From JBKBII01 sp046299415 (GTDB taxonomy: Bacteria; Pseudomonadota; Gammaproteobacteria; Ectothiorhodospirales; Ectothiorhodospiraceae), in contig JBKBII010000008.1 of the NCBI GenBank assembly GCA_046299415.1, positions 86,644-150,643 of the forward strand: a stretch of DNA of 64,000 nucleotides, read 5' to 3'. How positions within the stretch are numbered: position 1 is the first letter of the stretch; every line of letters begins with the position of its first letter. Shown here piece by piece: positions 39,125-48,234 of this stretch. Below the pieces are notes generated by a model. The model made no database searches. It saw only the letters and a list, made by a program, of their open reading frames with translations, and had not been told where the DNA came from. Position numbers and translations under genes: made by a program.

Positions 39125-39865
39125 TTATGACTCCACCTGCAGCGAAAACACAGGCATCTTGCGCCGTTCCTGCATCAATCCCAGCTCGGTCACGAGACCG
39201 ACGACGACGTCATCGGTCACACGCTGCATCGCGTCCCACTTCTCGCGGGCTTCGCTCAACAACTCACCGATGTTGGGCGGCGGGCGATGCCCCGCCTCCA
39301 TGATGATGTCTTCGAGCATCCCGGGCTTCATTTCCGGCCGAAACTGGAGCCCGTAGGCATGCGGCGCAAAGCGTGCCGCCAGCCATCCACCCGCGTCATC
39401 GACCAAAGTCGGCTCGACACCTGCGGGCAAATCGACTCGACCATGCGTCAGAACCAGCACCTCGCGCCCATCGAGCGCCTCGGCTACCCGGTCGCCCTCA
39501 CCCGCATCGGTCTTGTGTGCCACCACGAACTCACCACGAAACGCGGGATCCGCATGGGCTTCACCGCCGAAGACATGCGCCATCAAGTGCCCTCCAAAAC
39601 CCAGCCCCACGATCGGTCGCCGAGCCGCATCAAAGGTCCGAATCAGAGCCATTTCCTCGTCGAGATGCTCATGATGCTCGCGATCGGTCACGCCTGCCGC
39701 GGCACCCAGCACGAAAAGGCCATCGAACTGCGCGGCCGAACCCGGCAGATACTGACCCACGAAAGGCCGGAAATACGAAAAACCGATATCTCGTGTCTCC
39801 AACTGATTTTCGATCAACCCGAGAAACTCGGAGTACGTATGCTGAATGACGCAGTAGTTTTTCAT
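39125..39865 (-). CDS. Class I glutamine amidotransferase-like protein lacking catalytic Cys and His
   Basis: A 246-residue protein with the class I glutamine amidotransferase fold: FDGLFVLGAAAGVTDREHHE, a nucleophile-elbow region at 87-92, and a C-terminal YGLQFRPEM. Where active enzymes have G-x-C-x-G, this reads GLGFGG, so Gly89 replaces Cys. Where they have FHPE, it reads FRPE, so Arg176 replaces His; the Glu is kept. Glutaminase activity is therefore not expected. The start at 39865 (MKNYCVIQHTYSEF) fits the family; no strong ribosome site. It lies upstream of a hypothetical gene and perM, all on one strand. It may be a regulatory or binding pseudo-enzyme. Fold confidence is high, function unknown. 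Confidence 0.85.
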   Translation of the reverse strand: MKNYCVIQHTYSEFLGLIENQLETRDIGFSYFRPFVGQYLPGSAAQFDGLFVLGAAAGVTDREHHEHLDEEMALIRTFDAARRPIVGLGFGGHLMAHVFGGEAHADPAFRGEFVVAHKTDAGEGDRVAEALDGREVLVLTHGRVDLPAGVEPTLVDDAGGWLAARFAPHAYGLQFRPEMKPGMLEDIIMEAGHRPPPNIGELLSEAREKWDAMQRVTDDVVVGLVTELGLMQERRKMPVFSLQVES

Positions 39866-40306
39866 GGATGACTCACAATCGGCTCGACAACAGAAGCCCA
39901 CATCCTACAGCAGCACCCCACAGCACCGACAAAGCCCGTCTCGCGATCGACAACACTGAGTCTCAGCGCGCGCGCCGAATCTCGCGGTCGATCTGTGTTG
40001 GCTCGACGCCCGACGATCAATCACCCCCGTTTTACTCGCAGCCCCGAAGGCCGTGCAGAACCCGCACGCCAGTGGACCGGAGACGACCGGCACAGGTCAA
40101 TCCGACACGAAAAGTCGCCGCGCCGCGCGAGCGAAGACACACGTGCCTGGTCAGCGATCGATAACGCGAATCCATGGATCATTCGAGCCCTCAGTTACGC
40201 TGAGATTTGGCGAGATCTAGCGAGACCTGGGCTCAGGTCAGGTCTGGGCTCACGACTTGCGCAAGCCGACGGTTGCACCGACAAAGTTCCCCTCCGTGCC
40301 CCCGTG
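39866..40306. other. Intergenic between the two pseudo-enzyme genes
   Basis: 441 bp, both flanking genes on the minus strand. No gene or terminator recognised. Confidence 0.5.
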
Positions 40307-41251
40307 TCACTCAGGACGCGCTCCTGCATTTGTTGGCAGATGGGTATTCACGAAGTCGGCGACACGCAGCATGGCATCTCGAGCCGCAAGATCATCGGCA
40401 AAGGTTCGTGTACGTCCGTTACGAAAATCGAAGCCGCGCCCCACGCCGGGGTATTCGATCCACTTCACGTCACCTCCGCGCCGCTGCAAACCCTCTGCGG
40501 CCATGCGCGCGCTGCGCATTCTCTGATACTGCTCCTGATCACCAATCAAAATCATCGTCGGAATCGACAAGTCATCGAATTCGGGTGCATAGCGGTACAC
40601 CTGATAAGGCTCACCAAGATTGGGGTTTTGCAAATGCGGGTAATACCCGACCCAACATGCGACATCCCGTTCTTGACGCTGATACGTCACCGCGACCCGC
40701 AACGTCTTGTAGCCCCCGCGAGTGATCGAAACCAGACAAGCCTGCGAACCGCTGATGTCCTGTCGTTGTAACAGCTGATCCAACGCCAGATTCAAGTCCT
40801 TCTCAAGCACCTCGTCATGCTCCAGCGGATGCGGCTCGATGAACCGTCCGGTATAGAGATCGGGTGCCGCAACGACGAATCCGCGCGCAGCTAGACGCTG
40901 CACATGAAGCCGCGCCAGATCATCCAGGCCCCGTCGCCCATGTACCCACAGAATGGCCGGGTAACGCTCGGTGTCGTCCGGGCGCGCAACCATCATCGGG
41001 ATATCGACGTCACCGTTGGCAAACTCGGTGGTCGTCACGGTGACTCGGTGGTTCGCCAAATCGCGATACAGAATACCGTCGTTCCACCATTCGTCATCCC
41101 ACCAGAGCGGCTGTGCACCAGACCCATTTTGGCTTGCAGTCGCCGGCACAACCATCAGGAGCAGAGCGACCAGCACAACCACAACGATCACGGCATCCAA
41201 CACCACAGCTGACGTGCGCGAAAAACGACCTCGCTGTGGCATCCAAGCCAT
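40307..41251 (-). CDS. Exported dienelactone hydrolase-like protein lacking catalytic nucleophile and His
   Basis: A 314-residue alpha/beta-hydrolase of the dienelactone hydrolase type with an N-terminal hydrophobic segment (residues 15-40, VVLDAVIVVVVLVALLLMVV ending TAS), probably a signal peptide or anchor. Fold landmarks: YPAILWVHGRRGLDD (oxyanion region), GFVVAAPDLYTGRF, PTMILIGDQEQY with the acid at 238, and YPGVGRGFDFR. The nucleophile elbow, normally G-x-(C/S)-x-G-G, reads SITRGG, so Thr177 holds that position; the catalytic His of HGFDFR is Arg272. Esterase activity looks lost unless Thr can serve. The start could be the ATG at 41251 or 41242; neither has a ribosome site. Confidence 0.85.
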   Translation of the reverse strand: MAWMPQRGRFSRTSAVVLDAVIVVVVLVALLLMVVPATASQNGSGAQPLWWDDEWWNDGILYRDLANHRVTVTTTEFANGDVDIPMMVARPDDTERYPAILWVHGRRGLDDLARLHVQRLAARGFVVAAPDLYTGRFIEPHPLEHDEVLEKDLNLALDQLLQRQDISGSQACLVSITRGGYKTLRVAVTYQRQERDVACWVGYYPHLQNPNLGEPYQVYRYAPEFDDLSIPTMILIGDQEQYQRMRSARMAAEGLQRRGGDVKWIEYPGVGRGFDFRNGRTRTFADDLAARDAMLRVADFVNTHLPTNAGARPE

Positions 41252-42273
41252 TCGAAGCGATGCTGATCGCACACATTCGCCCCGAATACCAGTCGATGGC
41301 CGCCGGGTGTTTGGAAATCGAGAAGCCTCACCCACGGTCCCGCAGATCAGCGCAATCGGTAACCAAGCTTGGTCTTGTGGCTGCGTATTCATCCCCCGCC
41401 CCCTGTGAATCTCTCCCGAGTCAATCGCCATGAGCTCGAATCGCCCACGTTTTCTGGCTCTCGACATCAGACCCTTGTCTGCAGGTCTGACGACGTCAAA
41501 CTCGAGCGAAAACACGAGCCTTGCCGAGCGCATCCCGTCGCCTCAACGCACAAATCGGTTCTAGGCACCGTCGCCGTCTGACCCGGCATGACGCCCTCCA
41601 TTCTCGGCCCGAGAGTGGGCATTCACAGTCCACGACACACCAACTCCAGCCAGAATGATTCGAGCCCCTGGAAAGTGATGATGAAAGTGAGGTGGAGACG
41701 CCTCCCCGACCATCCGCTGTCCGAGTCTGCGTCGCATCACCCCCATCGAAGATCGCGCATTCTCGTGCAACGGGTCTCGGGCGCATGAGGCTACCATCGG
41801 TTGCCGAGTCGGATGCTTCGTAGCCTGAGAAATAGACGAAAGAATCAGGGGTTTCTTCCACGATCGCCGACGCTGCCGAGGTTTTACGAGTCAATCGAAT
41901 GCTTTTTCCTTCACGGCCGGACAATCGCCTCAACGCGCAAACGTCTCGCGAACGACACGGCGCTGATCCCACATATGCTGATTTGACGCCTATGACATCC
42001 TGAGCCTGTAGTTTCGGGGCTGATCGAGCTTGACTTTGTTCGTGCCCTCTACACGACGACGGGTTGAATCCTGCGGCCTGCGATTTTCCCGCTCGCGGTC
42101 GACTTCTATACTCTTCTCAGCGCCTGCTCTGACGCCCAAACGCCCCCGGTCGCTGGATTATGCACTCGACGGTTTACAGTCAAACCTCGACAAATAGGCT
42201 TTGAGCCCATCTCCGAGACCCAAGCTCGACCCGGTCATCCTCGCCCCCCGAGACTCGCCTTGCGACCCCGATT
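41252..42273. other. Intergenic, about 1 kb without a gene
   Basis: 1022 bp upstream of the exported hydrolase-like gene and downstream of the LysR gene. A plus-strand TATACT at about 42108-42113 looks like a -10 box, but no gene follows it on that strand. Frames present are short or compositionally poor. Confidence 0.5.
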
Positions 42274-43203
42274 TCAGGTCGCCTTCAAGCTGTCAGCGCG
42301 CACCCGACAGGACTGTTCGATCAAGCGGACCAGGCGCTCGAGAGCCGGTGAACGCCAGGGCTCAGCGTGACGCACCAGCGTGATCGGGCGCCGCAAACGC
42401 GGGGATAATGGGACCGCACGCAAAAGCCCAAGCTGCAATTCCTTCCCGATGACCACACGCGAGAGAATCGACAAACCCAAACCGTTCGCAACGGCACCCT
42501 TGATGGCTTCGGAGCTCCCGAGCTCGATGCACCCTGCAAGACGCTCGCCTGCTGACTGGGTCGCGAACCACTTGGCCACAACCTCGCGCGTCCCTGAGCC
42601 CAACTCACGGCATACAAATGGCATGCAAGTGAGACCCTCGTCCACCAAGCGAGCGACATCAACCTCCGCGAGCCGAGCCAAGGTGTTATCGGGCGGCACC
42701 ACCAACACCAATTCATCCTCCATGCAGATTCGGCGCTCGAGGCGACGCGGCGCGACCGGCGCCTCGATGACGCCGACGTCGACCGTACGCTCCTCGACCA
42801 TCTGCACCACCTGCTCGGAGTTGCCCTCGCGCACTCGCAGCGCGGTCTGGGGCGAACTACGGCGAAACGTCCCGAGCATCGGTGGCAGCAAGTACTCAGC
42901 GACCGTTGTCGAAGCGCCCAGCACCAACGTTCCCGAGCCACCGCCCTTGAACTGCTCCAGAGCCGCCTCGAGTTCTCGATGCGTGTCGAGAATCCGCTCG
43001 GCGTAGCGCTCGACGATACGACCTGCGTCGGTGAGCACGACGCGGTGATGATTGCGATCAAAAAGGCGAGCCCCATAGCGATCCTCGAGCGCGCGGATCT
43101 GAAACGTCACCGCAGGCTGCGTCATGTGCAGCAGCTCGGCCGCTCGCGTGAACGACAGAGTTCGCGCGACGGCCTGAAAGACCTGAAGCCGACGATCACT
43201 CAT
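42274..43203 (-). CDS. LysR-family regulator, CysL/YeiE-like
   Basis: A 309-residue LysR regulator. The N-terminal winged helix is RRLQVFQAVARTLSFTRAAE followed by MTQPAVTFQIRALEDRYGARLF. The effector domain begins GTLVLGASTTVAEYLLPPML and contains ELGSGTREVV and ELGSSEAIKGAVANGLGLSI, patterns characteristic of the CysL/YeiE group linked to sulfite and sulfur metabolism; CbbR is related but matches less well. The ATG at 43203 gives MSDRRLQVF. No divergently transcribed partner lies within 650 bp, so its target cannot be read from context. The sox genes are 9 kb away. Confidence 0.9.
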   Translation of the reverse strand: MSDRRLQVFQAVARTLSFTRAAELLHMTQPAVTFQIRALEDRYGARLFDRNHHRVVLTDAGRIVERYAERILDTHRELEAALEQFKGGGSGTLVLGASTTVAEYLLPPMLGTFRRSSPQTALRVREGNSEQVVQMVEERTVDVGVIEAPVAPRRLERRICMEDELVLVVPPDNTLARLAEVDVARLVDEGLTCMPFVCRELGSGTREVVAKWFATQSAGERLAGCIELGSSEAIKGAVANGLGLSILSRVVIGKELQLGLLRAVPLSPRLRRPITLVRHAEPWRSPALERLVRLIEQSCRVRADSLKAT

Positions 43204-43866
43204 ATCCGAGTCCCAGAAAATCCAGCTCAAACTTCACAACCGCCTCCTTATGGCCTCGCCTTCTCGTCGCCCGGAGGCTCTCACAACGATGCCCTACCAT
43301 CGAGTCGGGACTCCGGGCGCGAGACCCACGTCATATGGAAGTGACTACGAGCCGCCCAGGTTCCAAGCCATGATGTTTTCGACGCCGAAAACTCCAGCGC
43401 GCGAATTCCAGCGCCCGAATTCCGACGCTGCACCGACTACCGCAGGAACGCGGAGACGGTCGGCTGACATTCAGTATCGGCTGGAATGACTCACCTCACA
43501 CGTCGTACATGACCACGGCATCATGTTCACCTCCAGGATCCGTGCGCAGCCAAAGATCTCGGCGCAGGCGCAACGGCGTTGGCCGAGCAAAGATCTTTTG
43601 TCGTCGAACCATCGGACCGTACGTCGGCCAAAGTCGCCAATCCAGATGGATAGACAGCGGAATACCTTTAACGCGCGCGTTAGGCCCACAACGGTATCGC
43701 CATAAGCCAATGACGAAAAATCGCTGAAACACGAAACCGATCGAAGATCATATTTTTTGATCGACATGGACTGTGAAGCTCAGAATGGACGGGCACAGAT
43801 CGCCTCTCGGGAAAACGGCGCGATATCGAGGCGCGCCGTCCATCACACAAAACACGGAGGTTCCTC
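43204..43866. other. Intergenic, LysR gene to TM2 gene (divergent)
   Basis: 663 bp between divergent genes. Low-GC stretch around 43740-43765 with an imperfect palindrome (CGATC ... GATCG). Promoters are expected on both strands; none is certain. LysR T-N11-A sites are too degenerate to call. Confidence 0.45.
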
Positions 43867-44577
43867 TTGAATCGAGCATGGAAAACCATCGACCTCGAAG
43901 GGGGCGGGCTGCAAAGCATGAACGCGCGCTATGCATCGCTAGCGCGCCGCCGGCCGCTCGCCTTTCTCGCCTGGATCGGCTTCGCGCTCGGGCTCCATCG
44001 CTTCTACTTGCGCGAACCGTTGGGCGGCGCGCTGCAGATCGCATTGACCCTCACGACTGCAGGTATCGCCGGTCTGGGTACACAGATCGGTATCGACCCA
44101 GTCTCGGCGGCCATCCCAGCCGTCGGGCTTTTGGGGTGGGCGGTCTTCGATCTGTTCTGGATCGAGCGACGTCTAGTCGACATCAACAAGACGCTGCGCA
44201 TCCAGCTGTTTCTGCGCCGCGACGCCCCCAATCCCGGTGCCGCCGGGGTTGTGCCCGCACAACGCTACGCGGATGACGATGCCCGTCGCATCCATAATTC
44301 ACGCGCGCCCACTTCCAGCAACGTTGACTTGCTCGCAGAATATCGCCGCGTCAAGGAGCGTGAACGAGGCGGACACGTCAGCGCCGACGACGACGTCGCG
44401 TTACGCGCGCCCCAACCCAAGCGGGTGCTGAGTTTTAACGAACAAGAGGCGCTATTGCGCGCGCAGCGATCGCCTCAATCCCAAAAACACTCACCAAGTC
44501 GCTCGCCGGCATCAGCCACCTCCGATGCCATGCCACAGCGCGGCAAGGCACGGCCCCCTGAAAAGAGCGAAAAGTAA
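43867..44577 (+). CDS. TM2-domain membrane protein
   Basis: A 236-residue protein with a TM2 domain: PLAFLAWIGFALGLHRFYLR forms the first hydrophobic segment with the G-x-HRFYL motif, and a second segment follows (LLGWAVFDLFWI). After residue 110 the protein is hydrophilic, rich in Arg, Ser and Gln, and probably cytoplasmic. The TTG at 43867 has GGAGG six bases upstream and is preferred over the ATG at 43918. TM2 proteins have no settled molecular function. The gene stands alone, with gaps on both sides. Confidence 0.85.
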   Translation: MNRAWKTIDLEGGGLQSMNARYASLARRRPLAFLAWIGFALGLHRFYLREPLGGALQIALTLTTAGIAGLGTQIGIDPVSAAIPAVGLLGWAVFDLFWIERRLVDINKTLRIQLFLRRDAPNPGAAGVVPAQRYADDDARRIHNSRAPTSSNVDLLAEYRRVKERERGGHVSADDDVALRAPQPKRVLSFNEQEALLRAQRSPQSQKHSPSRSPASATSDAMPQRGKARPPEKSEK

Positions 44578-45172
44578 CCGGTTTGATCGCACCCGACGCC
44601 AACGGGAGTCGCGACGGAAATCGTGGCGACATCGATCAAGACAGCACTGCGTGCCCACAAGTTACCGACGGGCCCTGAGTGAACACAGGCAAGCCAGCGC
44701 GCGAAGCTTGCTCTCGCAACAGCGAGATCCCCGACAGCCTTCCGGGGTTCATGAGCGCGAATAACTACAGCGCTGAAGCCCTCATCGATGATCATTACAC
44801 CACGCTTACCGGCAAGCGCTCGCCGCCTCACATCAATCAAACGCACGCGACGGCGCCGCAGCGCGGCTCACGGGTCCATCGACCGCATCGGCGTGGTCAC
44901 TAGCGACAGTCAAAACGACCAGCGCATCCAGCCCCATCGCCCCGGCCCGTGAACAGAAACCCTCGGCTGCCGAGATCAGAGCCACGACGGATCGCCTGCG
45001 GTGTTCATCGATCACTGCCTCTCGACCGAGGCTGTTTACCATTTAACACCCGCGACGCGACGCCTCGTGCGGATCCAGCGCACTCGCTGGCCCGACAAAG
45101 CCCAAACCATCAAGGTGGCTCGCCGCAAGGCGCGGCCCCCTAACATCAGGACCCGAAATCAGGGCTTCGGTC
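44578..45172. other. Intergenic, TM2 gene and ycjF convergent ends
   Basis: 595 bp between convergent genes, with no supportable gene and no clear terminator. Confidence 0.5.
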
Positions 45173-46618
45173 TCAAGGTTTATCGGCTGATGGAGCGGTC
45201 GCCGAACTCAGGCTACGCCGAATTTCGCGCGCGATAGAATCCGAATCTTGCTGCAGCGCCGCACGATCAGGCACAGGCGTGACACGACACGCCATTCGCG
45301 CAAACGTACCGAGCCGTGCGGTATACAACCCGACCGCGACGCCCTGCGCCACCCTCGCCGTCAGCTTGCCCATAACCTCGGACAACAATGTCGTCGACAG
45401 CGAATGAATGGCAAACTCCGAAACGCCGGCCAACGCGATATTGCGCAGCACCCCGCGGGCCAACACCCAACGTGAGCGCGCGCCCGGTGGCCAACCGTAC
45501 GCATCCGCGACCGCATCGAGTAGGCGAACATTGCGCCAGATCACCAACAACACATCAGCGACGATCCATGGGCTTGCCGCAATGAACACGCCGGTACCGA
45601 CAGCATCGGTGCGCACCCGTCGCCGCATGACGTCATCGATCGGAGCATAGACCTCTCGATCAATCAAGACGCACAGCTCGCGCGTCGAAAGCCCCTGATG
45701 AAAAGCGTCGCGCAACCGCCGTTCAGTCTCTGGCGCGCGACGCGCCAAGCGAGTCGCATGCACAAAGCTCTCGAACCACTCTCGATCAGCAGGCGCATTT
45801 CGCTCCAACGCCACACGAAGCGCCTCACGCAGCCGATCGAAGCGCACCCACAGGCGTCGAGTGCGCCAGCCTTTGAGCACGGCCGAACTGGCCAACACGA
45901 CCAAAATCGCAAGAATGCTGGCCTGCAAACCTGCCGTCAGTGGCGCATCGGCAAACTTCTGAGTAATTACCAAACCCTGCTGCGCCACGATCAACACCAC
46001 AGCTGTCGCAACTCCCCACCACCACCAGCGCATTCCCGCCCCACGAGATAGGGGCGCGAGTCCGCCACTCTCCGCGGTCGGTGATGAAATGCCCGTGCTC
46101 TCGGTGACGGCCATGATGCGCTCACGCTCGTCCAGATCGCGCAACTCGGCGGCAAAATCCCGCACCTCTCCCGCGCTCGACTCAGCTTTCGGACTGCCAC
46201 TTTCGCGCGCCCCCCGGAGCTCCAACGCATCCGGTTCGGATCGCTTGCTCGGATTCACCGACCGCTCGATGCGCTCCCGAGCTGGCGCCCGATCACGGCT
46301 CGATTGAGCAGAAATTGACTGATCAGGAGCGCGTTCGTCATCGCGTTCCCCAGCTCGTTCATGAGGATGGGTCACGGCCTCCGAATCTCGTGCAGCATCC
46401 GGCCACACCGGCTCGACATCACCTGTCGCCCCCGATGAGCCGTTCGGACCAACACTGGGCCACGGAGACAACACGCGCCCGCGCAACGTCATCTCTACGG
46501 CTGTCGGTTCAGGTGTTACCGAATCAGTGCGTGTCGAGCTCGTTTTTTTGGGACTACACGCCGACAAGTTGGGCGCCTCGCGAGCTTCCTCTGGCCACGA
46601 ATCACCTGATCGTTTCAT
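45173..46618 (-). CDS. ycjF: YcjF-like DUF697 membrane protein
   Basis: An inner-membrane protein of 481 residues of the TIGR01620/DUF697 family that partners YcjX. Residues 1-190 are a long hydrophilic, charged and Pro/Ser-rich region, much longer than in E. coli YcjF. Two transmembrane helices follow (MRWWWWGVATAVVLIVAQQG and a second near ILAILVVLASSAVLKGW). The C-terminal domain is family-like, including VGTGVFIAASPWIVADVLLV and VLRNIALAGVSEFA. The ATG at 46618 overlaps the ycjX stop as ATGA, so the two are translationally coupled. Confidence 0.92.
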   Translation of the reverse strand: MKRSGDSWPEEAREAPNLSACSPKKTSSTRTDSVTPEPTAVEMTLRGRVLSPWPSVGPNGSSGATGDVEPVWPDAARDSEAVTHPHERAGERDDERAPDQSISAQSSRDRAPARERIERSVNPSKRSEPDALELRGARESGSPKAESSAGEVRDFAAELRDLDERERIMAVTESTGISSPTAESGGLAPLSRGAGMRWWWWGVATAVVLIVAQQGLVITQKFADAPLTAGLQASILAILVVLASSAVLKGWRTRRLWVRFDRLREALRVALERNAPADREWFESFVHATRLARRAPETERRLRDAFHQGLSTRELCVLIDREVYAPIDDVMRRRVRTDAVGTGVFIAASPWIVADVLLVIWRNVRLLDAVADAYGWPPGARSRWVLARGVLRNIALAGVSEFAIHSLSTTLLSEVMGKLTARVAQGVAVGLYTARLGTFARMACRVTPVPDRAALQQDSDSIAREIRRSLSSATAPSADKP

Positions 46619-48006
46619 GTCCGCGCCTCGATCCAATCTGCGACCAAATCCTCGATCACGTCGCTCATACGAAAGTTCGGGAAACCGCCGACACGCCGCA
46701 ACCCAGGCGGCGGTGACAAGCGCGGAAAAGGCGCGAGTCTAACGTTGAGATCGCCAGGCAGATGTTCCGGTAAACGCGGCGGAAGTAACGCAATCGCAGC
46801 CCCACTCTCACGCTCGAAACCCTCGAGCGCCGGACCCTCCGGATGCGCAAAAGGCCGCGCCGAGCGCAACGCAGCGACCGCCCGCAGCGAAACCTTCACG
46901 CCTGCGGCACGAAGCCTCTGAACCTCATCAAACAGCAGATCCTCAAGAATCCGAACCGCCTGAGTCTGATCCTCCGGCAACAACTCATCAATTTGGGTAA
47001 CAGCGAACACGACATGCGAAATATGCGGGAACCAGCCCTTGAATAGACCGCCTTGACCACCATGCCGGAACGACTGCAACAGATCTTGCAAAGCCGACTG
47101 GGTATCACGCAAAGCCGCCTGTCCACCGCGTAAGGCGCCCAACAGATCGACCAACACGATCTGAGCGTCCAGACGCAGAAAGAGGTCACGTCGGAAAGGG
47201 CGGGCTACCTTTCGTCGATACTCGTCGAAGCGCTGGCGCATGAATCGCACCAATGGATCGTCCGCCTCTGCATTCGGCAACGGGACAAACGCCCAGTCCA
47301 CTGCCGTTTGCGCCGCGGCGCCACGAATCAACCGACCAGGCATCAAGCGGCGACGCTGGAAGGGCGGATTGCGCAACGTTCGCAGCACCTGCTGATAATC
47401 CCGAATCCAGCGCGACAGCTCGCCATCATCCATCGCCCGGCTGCGATCAAGTTTCGCCAATTGCTGCGCCCAAACCCGCGCCGGCTCGGGAGAACCCGAG
47501 CCCATCAGCACATCCAACATCACCTGTGAGAAGTGCGCGTAATCCATATCGAGCAAGGCAAGATCAAGCAGCCATTCGCCCGGATAATCAACCAACTCGA
47601 TCGTCGCCTCGAAATCGCCCCGAAAGCGGTCGATCAAGCCACCTCGTTTCGCACGCAGATCAATGCGCGCCGTCGAACAACCCTCGGTCGACACCGGCCA
47701 CGACGGTGGCGTTGACGTCAAACGCTCGAGCGCCGCGCGGTAAGCAAACACCTCATTCGTCAACGCCCCATCCGAGTCCTCGTGCCAACGCGCCGACACG
47801 ATTCGCGCGAGCCCGGGACGACGCCTCCAGTCCAGTGCGACGATATTCTCGAACTGATTGATCAGACTAACGAGGAAAGTGGTTTTGCCCGCACCGGCGA
47901 GCCCCGTGACACCCACACGCAAACGTGGCTGCCACCAATCGCCGGGTGCACGCAAGGCCTGACGCACAGAATCAGAAAGGATCTCAATATTTCTCACGCG
48001 GTCCAT
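46615..48006 (-). CDS. ycjX: YcjX-like P-loop NTPase (DUF463)
   Basis: A 463-residue predicted GTPase-like protein. Walker A is GLAGAGKTTFLVSL near residue 34; other family motifs include IELVDYPGEWLLDL and VFAVTQIDELLPED, the latter resembling a guanine-specificity element. It is followed, with a 4-base ATGA overlap, by ycjF. In E. coli the pair is stress-induced (phage-shock and sigma32 regulons), which fits the adjacent htpG. The ATG at 48006 gives MDRVRNIEILSDSVRQAL, a normal family start. Confidence 0.94.
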   Translation of the reverse strand: MDRVRNIEILSDSVRQALRAPGDWWQPRLRVGVTGLAGAGKTTFLVSLINQFENIVALDWRRRPGLARIVSARWHEDSDGALTNEVFAYRAALERLTSTPPSWPVSTEGCSTARIDLRAKRGGLIDRFRGDFEATIELVDYPGEWLLDLALLDMDYAHFSQVMLDVLMGSGSPEPARVWAQQLAKLDRSRAMDDGELSRWIRDYQQVLRTLRNPPFQRRRLMPGRLIRGAAAQTAVDWAFVPLPNAEADDPLVRFMRQRFDEYRRKVARPFRRDLFLRLDAQIVLVDLLGALRGGQAALRDTQSALQDLLQSFRHGGQGGLFKGWFPHISHVVFAVTQIDELLPEDQTQAVRILEDLLFDEVQRLRAAGVKVSLRAVAALRSARPFAHPEGPALEGFERESGAAIALLPPRLPEHLPGDLNVRLAPFPRLSPPPGLRRVGGFPNFRMSDVIEDLVADWIEART

Positions 48007-48234
48007 TTAAGCACGCCGACGGCCACCGAAGACAGAACGCAATCGACCGAAACCTTCGATCGGCTGCGCAGCTCATATTCAGAAGCGCGGCGGCACAAAG
48101 GTCTTCAAGACGCGATCATCTTATGAACCGACGGCCGAACCCTGCTTACTGTGCTTACTGTCAACAGTCATGCTTCGGTCCGCGACCGGTGAGCCTGCCC
48201 GCGTGATTGACTGCGTGGATGGAACGCAGCTTCT

